A DNA stretch of 64,000 bases from Lachnospiraceae bacterium (GTDB taxonomy: Bacteria > Bacillota > Clostridia > Lachnospirales > Lachnospiraceae), in assembly GCA_017623675.1 (NCBI GenBank), contig JAGAOO010000056.1, positions 124,001 through 188,000 of the forward strand, written 5' to 3'. The first letter of the stretch is position 1. Every line of letters begins with the position of its first letter. Of the stretch, positions 17,460 to 25,625 are shown one piece after another. The notes under the pieces were generated by a model that was given only the letters and a program-made list of their open reading frames with translations, was not told where the DNA came from and searched no databases. The translations under genes were made by a program, and so were the position numbers.

Positions 17460-18995
17460 ATGGCATATCAGATGTTTGCTGCAATTGATGTAGGTTCGAA
17501 TGATATTTCCATGAAGATATTTGAGGTTACAGCAAAATGGGGATTTCGGGAAGTGGATTGTGTCAGTCATATCTTAGAGCTGGGAAGCGATACCTACCGT
17601 CTGGGATATGTAAGCAATGAAAAAATCAATGAATTGTGTACTTGTCTTATGAAATTCAAGGACAAAATGAAGGAATATGATTGTAAGGATTACCGGGCAT
17701 ATGCTACCAGTGCGATTCGGGAAGCAAGCAACAGTTTAATGATTATTGAACTGATTGAACTTCGAACCGGAATTAAAGTAGAGATTCTCAGCAACTCAGA
17801 GCATCGTTTTATGATGTTAAAGGGCTGTGCATCTACCATGAAGGAATTCGATGAAATTACCAGTCGTAATACGGCACTTTTGGATATGGGAGCCGGAAGT
17901 ATTCAGATTTCTTTGTTTGAAAAGCAGTTGTTAACAGCTACCCAGAACATTAAAATCGGTTCCATACGTGTCCGTGATATGATGTCAGGCATTGAATCGA
18001 GAGTGACCAATGGAGAAGAGATAATTGAAGAGTATGTTCAGAATGAATTGAATACCTTCAATACCATGTATCTGGGAGATAAGAATATTAAGAATGTTAT
18101 TGCCATTGGAGATGAGATTCAGGCATTACAAAAGATTGCTCCGGAATTGAAGATAAAGAATCTGATGACAAAGGACCAGATTGATTACTTGTATAAGAAG
18201 ATTTTGAATGTATCTCCACAGGATATGGCATTGAATTATGGTATTCCATTTGAACGTGCTACCCTGATTCGTCCGGCAATCATTGTGTACCGGATTCTGG
18301 TGGAAACCACCAAGGCAGATGAGATATTCCTCCATGATATTACCCTTTGTGATGGAATTGTAGCGGATTACATGGATACAGAACGGAAATTTACCATTGG
18401 ACGGAAATTCGAACAGGATATTCTGGCATCTGCCATGGCAATGGCAAAGCGGTATAAGAGTAATAAGACTCATATTATGTATGTATCAAACATGGCTCTT
18501 GCTATCTTTGATGCCATGAAGAAACAGCATGGTATGAATCGGAAACAACGGTTACAGTTAGAGATTGCCTGTATTCTTCATGATTGTGGTAAGTTTATTA
18601 ACATGCAGAATGTAGCAAACAATTCTTATAATATTATCATGTCCACGGAAATGGTAGGGCTTTCTCATAAAGAACGGGAAGAGGTGGCGAATGCGGTTCG
18701 ATATAATACCATGTACCTTCCGGCTTATCAATACGTGAAGGATTCGTTGGGAGCTGCTTCATACACGACAGTTGCAAAGCTTGCCGCTATATTGCGTGTG
18801 GCAAATGCCTTAGACCGTTCTCATAAGCAGAAGGTGGAGAAGTTCAGCATGCAAATCAAAGATAAAAAGTTAGTGATTACAGTAGATACCATAGAGAATA
18901 TTACATTAGAGTCAGCACTCTTTAAGGAAAAGGCAGATTTCTTTGAACGGATTTATGGAATCCGCCCGGTATTGAAACAGAGGAGGAATGTATAA
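17460..18995 (+). CDS. ppx: Ppx/GppA exopolyphosphatase-family protein with HD domain
   Basis: A 511-residue protein. The N-terminal Ppx/GppA phosphatase domain has the ASKHA phosphate loops FAAIDVGSNDISMKI and LLDMGAGSIQISLF. The C-terminal half contains an HD-type helical domain with CILHDCGKFINM, as in long Ppx enzymes. It hydrolyses terminal phosphate from polyphosphate, or the 5' phosphate of pppGpp. The ATG at 17460 has GGAGG upstream; the frame is open further 5' inside pheA but without a start site. Its stop overlaps the ppk start by one base (TAATG), so synthesis of the two opposing enzymes is translationally coupled. Confidence 0.9.
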   Translation: MAYQMFAAIDVGSNDISMKIFEVTAKWGFREVDCVSHILELGSDTYRLGYVSNEKINELCTCLMKFKDKMKEYDCKDYRAYATSAIREASNSLMIIELIELRTGIKVEILSNSEHRFMMLKGCASTMKEFDEITSRNTALLDMGAGSIQISLFEKQLLTATQNIKIGSIRVRDMMSGIESRVTNGEEIIEEYVQNELNTFNTMYLGDKNIKNVIAIGDEIQALQKIAPELKIKNLMTKDQIDYLYKKILNVSPQDMALNYGIPFERATLIRPAIIVYRILVETTKADEIFLHDITLCDGIVADYMDTERKFTIGRKFEQDILASAMAMAKRYKSNKTHIMYVSNMALAIFDAMKKQHGMNRKQRLQLEIACILHDCGKFINMQNVANNSYNIIMSTEMVGLSHKEREEVANAVRYNTMYLPAYQYVKDSLGAASYTTVAKLAAILRVANALDRSHKQKVEKFSMQIKDKKLVITVDTIENITLESALFKEKADFFERIYGIRPVLKQRRNV

Positions 18996-21142
18996 TGGCA
19001 GATAAGAAGGTAAATAAAGAACTGAAAAAAGCATCGAATTATGTAAATCGGGAATTATCCTGGTTAGAGTTTAATTATCGGATATTAGGAGAAGCGAAGG
19101 ATAAAAATATTCGTCCCTTTGAGCGAATTAAATTCTTAGGAATCACAGCATCCAATCTGGATGAATTCTTTATGGTACGAGTAGCATCATTAATGGATAT
19201 GGTGCATGCAGGATATGAGAAACCGGATATTGCAGGTATGACCCCGGCAGAGCAGTTGGGAGAAATTATTCCAAAGACAAAAGCCTTTATGAATAGCCAG
19301 TATGCAACCTATAATCGTTCCCTGCTTCCGCTTCTGGAAAAGAATGGACTGCATGTGATTACCCATCACGAGGATTTGACAGAAGCACAGCAGAAATATG
19401 TAGATGATTTCTTTGATAAGGATGTGTATCCGGTATTGACACCAATGGCAGTGGATGCCTCAAGACCATTTCCTTTGATTCGCAATAAGACATTGAATAT
19501 TGGAGCCCTGATTCGAAAAAAAGATTCTGAACAGGTTGAGATTGCAACCGTACAGGTGCCGTCTGTGTTGCCGCGAATTGTTCATGTACCGGGCAATCAG
19601 GAAGGAGTACAGGAAGTAATTCTGCTGGAACAGGTAATTGAGAAGAATATTTCCAAGCTGTTCCTGAATTATGAAGTAACCTGTGCTCATCCATATCGGA
19701 TTATGAGAAATGCGGATTTGACCATTGATGAAGATGAAGCAGCAGATTTGTTAAAGGAAATCGAGAAGCAGATTAAACAGCGCCAATGGGGTGAGGTAAT
19801 TCGTTTAGAGGTTGAAGATTCTATTGATAAGGAACTCTTGAAAGAGTTAAGCAAGCAGCTTCATGTAGAGAAAACCAATATATTTGCAATCAATGGACCT
19901 CTTGATTTAACATTCTTAAGTAAGTTAAGTGGCTTGGAAGGCTTTGAGCATTTAAAGAATCCAAAGTATATTCCACAGCCGGTTCCGGAGTTGAACAACG
20001 AAGAGAGTATCTTTGAACAGATTAAGCGAAAGGATATTTTCCTCCACCATCCATATTACAGCTTTGACCCGGTGGTGCAGTTTATCAGTCAGGCCGCGGT
20101 AGACCCTAAAGTACTGGCAATTAAGCAGACCCTTTATCGGGTATCCAGCAATTCTCCGATTATTGCAGCTTTGGCATTGGCAGCAGAGAATGGAAAACAG
20201 GTAACGGTACTGGTAGAATTGAAAGCACGATTTGATGAAGAAAATAATATTAACTGGGCAAAGAAACTGGAAAAAACAGGCTGTCATGTCATCTATGGTC
20301 TGGTGGGCTTAAAGACCCACTCAAAGATAGCTTTGGTAGTGCGTCGGGAGGAAGACGGAATCAAGCGCTATGTTCATCTGGGAACCGGTAACTACAATGA
20401 TGTAACTGCCAGATTATATACGGATACAGGAATTCTAACGGCATCGGATTCCATTGGTGAAGATGCAACTGCCGTATTCAATATGTTATCCGGTTATTCG
20501 GAACCGGCAAGCTGGAATAAGCTTGCAGTGGCACCAATCTGGCTAAAGAATACGGTACTGGAGCTGATTCATCGGGAAGCTGAGAATGCCAAAGCCGGAA
20601 AACAGGCACATATTATAGCAAAGATGAATTCCTTATGTGATCCGAAGGTAATGGAAGCACTATATGAAGCTTCCAATGCCGGTGTAAAAATTGAACTTAT
20701 CATACGGGGTATCTGCTGTCTTCGTGCCGGTGTCCCGGGATTAAGTGAGAATATCACAGTCCGTTCGATTGTTGGTGATTTTCTGGAACATGCCAGAATT
20801 CTGTACTGTTATAATGATGGTTTTGAAGAAATCTATATGGGAAGTGCAGACTGGATGCCGAGAAATCTGGATAAGCGTGTGGAGATTATGTTCCCTGTGG
20901 AGGATGCAGAAACCAAAGCAAAGGCAAAGCATATTCTGGATGTACAGTTAGCGGATACCTTGAAAGCATACATCCTTCAACCGGATGGAACTTATGTAAA
21001 ACAAGACCTTCGTGGCAAAGAAAAGATTAGTGCACAGGAAACCTTCTGTAAGGAAGCTACAGAGGGAGCGAAGAAGGAAAAGGAGTCCAGAGAGGATAAG
21101 CGGGTATTTGAACCAATTACCGCGGATTCCAAGCTGAAATAA
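18995..21142 (+). CDS. ppk1: Polyphosphate kinase 1
   Basis: A 715-residue PPK1, the usual length. It reversibly transfers the gamma phosphate of ATP to inorganic polyphosphate. It begins VNRELSWLEFNYRILGEA, the PPK N-domain signature. The autophosphorylated histidine is H442 in GLKTHSKIALVV. The second conserved histidine lies in GDFLEHARILYC, and phospholipase-D-like segments (HLGTGNYND, MGSADWMPRNLDKRVEI) are present. It forms a coupled pair with ppx. The last 40 residues are charged and divergent. Confidence 0.97.
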   Translation: MADKKVNKELKKASNYVNRELSWLEFNYRILGEAKDKNIRPFERIKFLGITASNLDEFFMVRVASLMDMVHAGYEKPDIAGMTPAEQLGEIIPKTKAFMNSQYATYNRSLLPLLEKNGLHVITHHEDLTEAQQKYVDDFFDKDVYPVLTPMAVDASRPFPLIRNKTLNIGALIRKKDSEQVEIATVQVPSVLPRIVHVPGNQEGVQEVILLEQVIEKNISKLFLNYEVTCAHPYRIMRNADLTIDEDEAADLLKEIEKQIKQRQWGEVIRLEVEDSIDKELLKELSKQLHVEKTNIFAINGPLDLTFLSKLSGLEGFEHLKNPKYIPQPVPELNNEESIFEQIKRKDIFLHHPYYSFDPVVQFISQAAVDPKVLAIKQTLYRVSSNSPIIAALALAAENGKQVTVLVELKARFDEENNINWAKKLEKTGCHVIYGLVGLKTHSKIALVVRREEDGIKRYVHLGTGNYNDVTARLYTDTGILTASDSIGEDATAVFNMLSGYSEPASWNKLAVAPIWLKNTVLELIHREAENAKAGKQAHIIAKMNSLCDPKVMEALYEASNAGVKIELIIRGICCLRAGVPGLSENITVRSIVGDFLEHARILYCYNDGFEEIYMGSADWMPRNLDKRVEIMFPVEDAETKAKAKHILDVQLADTLKAYILQPDGTYVKQDLRGKEKISAQETFCKEATEGAKKEKESREDKRVFEPITADSKLK

Positions 21143-21143
21143 T

Positions 21144-21980
21144 ATGAAACGAGTATTGAGCCCTTGTCAGAAAATTGAACAGAGTATTCATAAGAAATAT
21201 CGAAAGGATATCTGGAGCCCTTTTACAACTGCGGTAAAACGGTATGCCCTGATTCAGAAGGATGACCATATTGCAGTCTGTATCTCCGGCGGCAAAGATT
21301 CCATGCTGCTTGCAAAATGTATGCAGTTATTACAGCGAATCAGTGATGTACCCTTTGAACTGACCTATCTGGTCATGGATCCGGGATATAATCCGGAAAA
21401 CCGCCAGAAAATCATAGATAATGCGAAGCTTTTGGAGATTCCTGTTACTGTATTCGAATCCGATATCTTTGACGTGGCAAATAATACAGACCGGAATCCC
21501 TGCTATCTTTGTGCCAGAATGCGGCGGGGAAATCTATATGCCAAGGCAAAGGAGTTTGGTTGCAATAAGATTGCATTGGGACATCATTTCAGTGATGTAA
21601 TTGAAACGACACTCATGGGCATGCTGTATGGAGCCCAGATTCAAGGCATGCGTCCGCGCTTGAAAAGTACGAATTTCGAGGGAATGGAATTGATTCGTCC
21701 TCTGTACTGTGTCCATGAAGATGCAATTATATCCTGGCGGAATTACAACCATTTGGAATTCCTGCAATGTGCCTGTCGGTTTACGGAAGCCTATGAACAG
21801 ACGAATAATGAGGATGGTATGTCCAAACGACAGGAAACCAAGGAGTTGATTCGTGAATTGAAGAAGACCAATCCACTGGTGGAGATGAACATATTCAATT
21901 CCATTCATGATGTAAATGTGGACACCCTGGTAGGGTATAAGGCAAAAGGGGAAGAGCATCCGTTTTTGGAGGAATTTTGA
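21144..21980 (+). CDS. TtcA-like PP-loop ATPase (tRNA 2-thiolation family)
   Basis: A 278-residue adenylating enzyme of the N-type PP-loop family. The PP motif SGGKDSML is intact. Cysteines in CYLCARMRRG and LQCACRF match the TtcA pattern in which two CxxC motifs and an Fe-S cluster support sulfur transfer. GHHFSDVIETTLMGMLYG is the family's second signature. It probably thiolates a tRNA base such as cytidine 32, but clostridial members are rarely tested. It starts one base after ppk and is probably in the same transcript. The tRNA-Leu gene follows. Confidence 0.82.
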   Translation: MKRVLSPCQKIEQSIHKKYRKDIWSPFTTAVKRYALIQKDDHIAVCISGGKDSMLLAKCMQLLQRISDVPFELTYLVMDPGYNPENRQKIIDNAKLLEIPVTVFESDIFDVANNTDRNPCYLCARMRRGNLYAKAKEFGCNKIALGHHFSDVIETTLMGMLYGAQIQGMRPRLKSTNFEGMELIRPLYCVHEDAIISWRNYNHLEFLQCACRFTEAYEQTNNEDGMSKRQETKELIRELKKTNPLVEMNIFNSIHDVNVDTLVGYKAKGEEHPFLEEF

Positions 21981-22012
21981 TAAAATTTTTGGATGAGTTT
22001 TGAAAAAACAAC

Positions 22013-22041
22013 TTGCCCGAATAACAAATCCTTGTTATAAT
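22013..22041 (+). promoter_or_regulatory. Sigma-A promoter of tRNA-Leu
   Basis: TTGCCC and TATAAT are separated by 17 bp, with the -10 ending 13 bp before the tRNA 5' end. Confidence 0.8.
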
Positions 22042-22054
22042 CGAACATGTGCAA

Positions 22055-22135
22055 GCGGGCATGGCGGAATTGGCAGACGCGCTAGATTTAGGTTCTAGTG
22101 TCCCCGACGTGCAGGTTCAAGTCCTGTTGCCCGCA
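22055..22135 (+). tRNA. tRNA-Leu (anticodon UAG)
   Basis: An 81-nt class II tRNA. The acceptor stem GCGGGCA pairs with TGCCCGC, with discriminator A at 22135. The anticodon arm is CTAGA-TTTAGGT-TCTAG, giving anticodon TAG and reading CUN leucine codons. A short variable arm (TGTCCCCGACG) and a T-arm with GGTTCAAGTCC follow. CCA is not encoded. Confidence 0.97.
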
Positions 22136-22140
22136 CGAAG

Positions 22141-22170
22141 AGACAACCATTTTTGTGGTTGTCTTTTTTT
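22141..22170 (+). terminator. Rho-independent terminator of tRNA-Leu
   Basis: AGACAACCA pairs with TGGTTGTCT across a 6-base loop and is followed by a T run. The following gap to 22432 is AT-rich and holds only the promoter noted at 22327. Confidence 0.9.
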
Positions 22171-22326
22171 GACCTTTTATGGTTATCCTTTTCACGTGCA
22201 TTGACGAGATTTAACGTTAGTCATGACCTCATTACCGCTCCAATTGACATTTTTTTATGATGGTGGTAATTCTATAAAATGAATTGAAATAAGTGATATG
22301 AGGAAAAATGAAATAAAAGGATAATG

Positions 22327-22355
22327 TTTACTGCACAGGATAATTTTGCTACAAT
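22327..22355 (+). promoter_or_regulatory. Candidate sigma-A promoter for the membrane protein gene at 22432
   Basis: TTTACT and TACAAT are separated by 17 bp, about 75 bp before the ATG. Confidence 0.5.
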
Positions 22356-22431
22356 AGTTGTGGAAAGTGAGAATTAATTCTGAGATAAAAAAGAAATAGA
22401 GAACTTATAGAATTGCAAGGGGGAAACGTGT

Positions 22432-23205
22432 ATGGAATTTAGTAAGAAAACAGCAACACCATTTGTTGTTGCAGGAGTTTTAGTGATACTAATGTTAGGA
22501 AGTAATGTACTAGCGACGTTTATCGATCAGCTCCAAGCACTTGGAAACAATTTAGTTGCCAACGGACCAATTGAAGATACATTACTTAGTATGCCAATAT
22601 TTTTGGAAGTGCTGCTTGGAGCATTGTTTTATCCGGTGAATTATCTGCTAATAGCACTTGGATGTTTCACAAAAGGAAAGCTTATGAAATTAACAGGGAT
22701 TGGATTTATTCTTAATGCATTACTTACACTTGCGATTAATTCACTTCACTTGTTCTATAGCATTCCATATGTGGAACAAATGACAGATTATTATGAGAAA
22801 GGCTATTCAATAGCAACACATGATAGAGTTGTTTGTATCTGGATTACTATAATTTTAGAAATGTTAATAAGAAGTGCGATAAGTTTGGGAATGATAGGAC
22901 TTGCCGTAAATTGTTTTATGAAATTGAAAAACAGTGTATTGAGAATGGTTGCAGTTATAATTCTTGGATTAGCAGAGATTTCTTTAGCACTATTACATAT
23001 CTGTCAGGGATTTATGAAATCTGCCTCTGTTATATCACCTGCAAGTGAACCGGCTGTTTCGGGATTACTGTTACTCATAGTAGCAATTCTTGTATTCATT
23101 GTTGTTCCGACAATTCAAAAAAAGGAAGATATGTGCGAAGAGAGACTAGATTATAATAATCAAGATGGAAAAGAGGAAAAAGTTGATATGGAAAGGGTAT
23201 TCTGA
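22432..23205 (+). CDS. Hypothetical polytopic membrane protein
   Basis: A 257-residue protein I do not recognise. It has about six hydrophobic helices (near 10-30, 52-78, 86-108, 132-158, 168-192 and 205-228) and a short charged tail (QKKEDMCEERLDY onward) that is probably cytoplasmic. AAGGGGGAA precedes the ATG. It is monocistronic, between tRNA-Leu and a convergent DUF1846 gene, a common place for accessory insertions. Its A+T-rich codon use looks somewhat different from the housekeeping neighbours. No catalytic motif is visible, so a function cannot be proposed. Confidence 0.7.
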   Translation: MEFSKKTATPFVVAGVLVILMLGSNVLATFIDQLQALGNNLVANGPIEDTLLSMPIFLEVLLGALFYPVNYLLIALGCFTKGKLMKLTGIGFILNALLTLAINSLHLFYSIPYVEQMTDYYEKGYSIATHDRVVCIWITIILEMLIRSAISLGMIGLAVNCFMKLKNSVLRMVAVIILGLAEISLALLHICQGFMKSASVISPASEPAVSGLLLLIVAILVFIVVPTIQKKEDMCEERLDYNNQDGKEEKVDMERVF

Positions 23206-23235
23206 GTTAATAGTTACAATCGTTTATGAAAAAAC

Positions 23236-23267
23236 TGCCGCATCATGATTTTATTCATGATGCGGCA
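23236..23267. terminator. Bidirectional terminator between convergent genes
   Basis: A perfect 13-bp stem, TGCCGCATCATGA / TCATGATGCGGCA, has the loop TTTTAT. A-rich sequence lies on the left and AT-rich sequence on the right. It serves the gene at 22432 (+) and the DUF1846 gene (-). Confidence 0.85.
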
Positions 23268-23334
23268 ATTCATATAATTAGCAACCAAAGTTAAATAAAT
23301 TGCAAAGAGTATTAAATAACTCGGATGTTACTCC

Positions 23335-24795
23335 TTACATCGTCTGTGGCTCACAAGTTACATCACATTCCAGCCGTTGGAAGGTGTTACGGTCAACCGT
23401 TGACAACAATACGGTAGAATGAACCTGACATCCCTTTAGTTTTGGTAATTGTTCCAGTGCAAGAGCAGCTTCGCTGTTATTGGCAGCAGTTGCAGATAAT
23501 GCAATCAGTACCTCGTCTGTATGAAGTCTTGGATTCTTGCTGCCCAGATATTGTGTTTTTAACTGTTGAATTGGTGCAATGGATTCCGGTGAAAGGATTG
23601 CCTTTTCATGTGGAATTCCGGCAAGCACCTTAATTGCATTTAACAGTGCAGCAGAGCTGGAGCCTAATAAGTCGCCGGTTTTTCCGGTAATAATCTGTCC
23701 GTCCGGTAATTCAATGGCTACTGCCGGAGCACCGGTTGCTTCTGCGCGGTCTAATGCCGGTTTTACAGTGTGACGATATTCCGGAGTCAGGGATTCCCGA
23801 TTCATCAGAACCTCAAGTTTTCCAACCTCTTCTTCTCCCCGGGTGCCGTCTGCGACTCCTGCAATTGCCTGATAATATCTGCGGATGATTTCCTGTCTGG
23901 AAGCTTCCCGGCAGACATCATCGTTAATAATACAGTTTCCTGCCATATTTACACCCATATCTGTTGGAGATTTGTAAGGACTTTCTCCCAGAATCTTCAT
24001 GAAAATGGTGTTTAATACAGGGAAGATTTCAACATCCCGGTTATAATTAACGGTAGTTTCACCATAGGCTTTCAAATGAAATGGGTCAATCATGTTAATA
24101 TCATTTAAATCAGCTGTTGCAGCTTCATAAGCAAGATTTACCGGATGATCCAAAGGAAGATTCCAGATAGGGAAGGTTTCGTATTTTGCATAACCGGCAC
24201 TGATACCCCGTTTGTGTTCATGATATAACTGAGACAGACAGGTACTCATTTTACCACTACCGGGACCGGGAGCAGTTACAACAACTAAAGGACGAGTAGT
24301 TTCAATGTAATCATTCTTGCCATAACCGTCTTCACTGACAATCTGGGACACATTAGTTGGATAGCCCGGAATCACATAATGGTGATATACTTTGAAGCCT
24401 AAATGTTCCAGACGCTTTTGGAAGGAAACAGCACGACGCTGTTCTGCATATTTGGTCAGAACAACACTTCCCACATACAATCCTCTGGACTGAAATTCAT
24501 CAATCAGGCGAATGACATCATTGTCGTAGGTGATGCCCAAGTCTCCTCGTATCTTATTGCGTTCAATATCCTCCGCACTTACTACCATTACGATTTCAGC
24601 CTGGTCGGCAAGCTGCATCAACATTTGTAGTTTGCTATCTGCTGCAAAGCCCGGAAGTACACGGGAGGCATGGAAATCATCGAATAATTTTCCACCAAAT
24701 TCCAAATATAGCTTGTTATCGAACTTTCCAATCCGTTCCATAATATGTTCGGACTGCATTTTCAGATATTTATCATTATCGAATCCAATTTGCAT
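23335..24795 (-). CDS. DUF1846 family protein
   Basis: A 486-residue cytoplasmic protein of the widely conserved DUF1846 family in Firmicutes. It begins IGFDNDKYLKMQSEHIMERI and carries EFGGKLFDDFHASRVLPGF. It also has a P-loop-like VVVTAPGPGSGKMSTCLSQ, which suggests nucleotide or phosphate binding, then GISAGYAKYETFPIWNLPLDHPVN and PTDMGVNMAGNCI. Structures of the family are known but the biochemical function is not. GAGGTAA lies upstream of its ATG on the minus strand, with a promoter at 24853-24881. It is convergent with the preceding gene. Confidence 0.9.
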   Translation of the reverse strand: MQIGFDNDKYLKMQSEHIMERIGKFDNKLYLEFGGKLFDDFHASRVLPGFAADSKLQMLMQLADQAEIVMVVSAEDIERNKIRGDLGITYDNDVIRLIDEFQSRGLYVGSVVLTKYAEQRRAVSFQKRLEHLGFKVYHHYVIPGYPTNVSQIVSEDGYGKNDYIETTRPLVVVTAPGPGSGKMSTCLSQLYHEHKRGISAGYAKYETFPIWNLPLDHPVNLAYEAATADLNDINMIDPFHLKAYGETTVNYNRDVEIFPVLNTIFMKILGESPYKSPTDMGVNMAGNCIINDDVCREASRQEIIRRYYQAIAGVADGTRGEEEVGKLEVLMNRESLTPEYRHTVKPALDRAEATGAPAVAIELPDGQIITGKTGDLLGSSSAALLNAIKVLAGIPHEKAILSPESIAPIQQLKTQYLGSKNPRLHTDEVLIALSATAANNSEAALALEQLPKLKGCQVHSTVLLSTVDRNTFQRLECDVTCEPQTM

Positions 24796-24852
24796 GTGTA
24801 TTACCTCTATCTTTTATCTTATTTTTGTTTTGGAAAACATACCGTAGCTAAT

Positions 24853-24881
24853 AGTATACCACATTATTGAATTATTAACAA
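24853..24881 (-). promoter_or_regulatory. Sigma-A promoter of DUF1846 gene
   Basis: On the minus strand TTGTTA and TATACT are separated by 17 bp, with the -10 about 58 bp upstream of the start. Confidence 0.7.
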
Positions 24882-25013
24882 TTTCGAAATCATTTTTCGG
24901 AGTCTATTTCAAAAAAAGGAATAAATTAGCAGTGTTTTTTCTCCTATGTATATGATATGATAAAAAAATGTAAATGACAGGCATTTGTTTCGTTGTAGAG
25001 GGGGTGTGGCAGA

Positions 25014-25130
25014 ATGGAAAATCAGAGATATATTTATATTATGATTTCTGCGACCACAACAAAGTTTGGATATGTTCTTCGAAAAGTCGGAAAAGTAAAA
25101 TATAATCATGCAGCGGTGGGCATAGTCTGA
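25014..25130 (+). pseudogene. N-terminal fragment, possibly of a permuted-papain/NlpC-type protein
   Basis: A 38-codon frame with a strong GAGGGGG site upstream. It reads MENQRYIYIMISATTTKFGY and then VRYNHA-like KYNHAAVGI before a stop. An N-terminus of the form YIYIMIS...YNHAS is typical of YiiX-like/NlpC-superfamily hydrolases, in which the Y-N-H histidine region is near the start. The rest of such a protein (about 150-200 residues) is missing and no continuation is found in the other frames. The family assignment is by memory of motif shape only. Confidence 0.4.
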
Positions 25131-25172
25131 CAGAAATTATGAAACGTTCCTTTTTTGAACATGTGAGCTGAG

Positions 25173-25219
25173 AAAAACTCTGTGAATCAAGTACAATGGA
25201 TTTGCAGAGTTTTTTTTAC
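25173..25219 (+). terminator. Terminator-like hairpin in the graveyard
   Basis: AACTCTG pairs with CAGAGTT. An additional AATC/GATT pairing inside is followed by TTTTTTTT. It abuts the truncated csoR fragment, so it probably belonged to a gene now deleted. Confidence 0.65.
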
Positions 25220-25220
25220 T

Positions 25221-25316
25221 TGTCACATTAAAACCTGTGTCATTCGGGATATTCGGGATGGAAAGGAGGAAACGGTAGAAAAACTGCTGACCACATTACA
25301 TAAGCTGGTGAAATAG
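25221..25316 (+). pseudogene. csoR: C-terminal remnant of a CsoR-type copper-sensing repressor
   Basis: The frame from about 25221 reads CHIKTCVIRDIRDGKEETV, then EKLLTTLHKLVK and a stop. The H-x3-C pair (HIKTC) followed by an amphipathic C-terminal helix matches the second half of CsoR/FrmR-family repressors, where His and Cys are metal ligands. No start or first half exists: upstream is directly a terminator T-run. The copA N-terminus follows about 110 bp later, the usual csoR-copA order, which strengthens the identification. Confidence 0.65.
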
Positions 25317-25424
25317 CAGAAAATTATTATGAAAAAAGATTATGAGAAATGGACATGATAAAATCAGTTGGAAATTCAGACGGAAATGAAATTAGAAATT
25401 GTGTGAAAACGAGGTGACGATAAA

Positions 25425-25490
25425 ATGGAACAATATTCAGTAACCGGTATGAGCTGCGCTGTATGTAGTACCAGAGTAGATTGCACCTAA
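25425..25490 (+). pseudogene. copA: N-terminal remnant of a copper-exporting P-type ATPase (CopA)
   Basis: An ATG with GAGGTGA upstream begins MEQYSVTGMSCAVCSTRV, then DCT and a stop. G-M-S-C-x-x-C is the heavy-metal-associated domain motif at the N-terminus of CopA. Only 21 codons remain and the rest (about 700-800 codons) is gone. The start signals are intact, so a short peptide with a metal-binding CxxC could still be made if transcribed. Confidence 0.75.
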
Positions 25491-25521
25491 GACCGCCAGA
25501 GTGCTTCGAAATGGATAAGAA

Positions 25522-25609
25522 CCATAGTTTATATTGGGGAAAGTAGTATGGCTCCGCAGTCATTGATGCCTTGTGCGGAGCAGTACTTTGCTTTCCACGT
25601 AAATTATGG
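25522..25609. repeat. Inverted repeat / large hairpin A
   Basis: CCATAGTTTA (25522-25531) pairs with TAAATTATGG (25600-25609). The inner GCTCCGCA (25551-25558) pairs perfectly with TGCGGAGC (25574-25581), with GGAAAG/CTTTCC between them. The whole can fold as one 88-nt hairpin. It immediately precedes the larger element at 25626. Confidence 0.7.
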
Positions 25610-25625
25610 ATTTTACTGGAGTAGA

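Noticed and set aside
12763..21980. The folate-pheA-ppx-ppk block as a horizontally acquired island
   Set aside because: Composition and ribosome sites match the housekeeping neighbours, and the adjacent tRNA-Leu has no repeated 3' end that would mark an attachment site.
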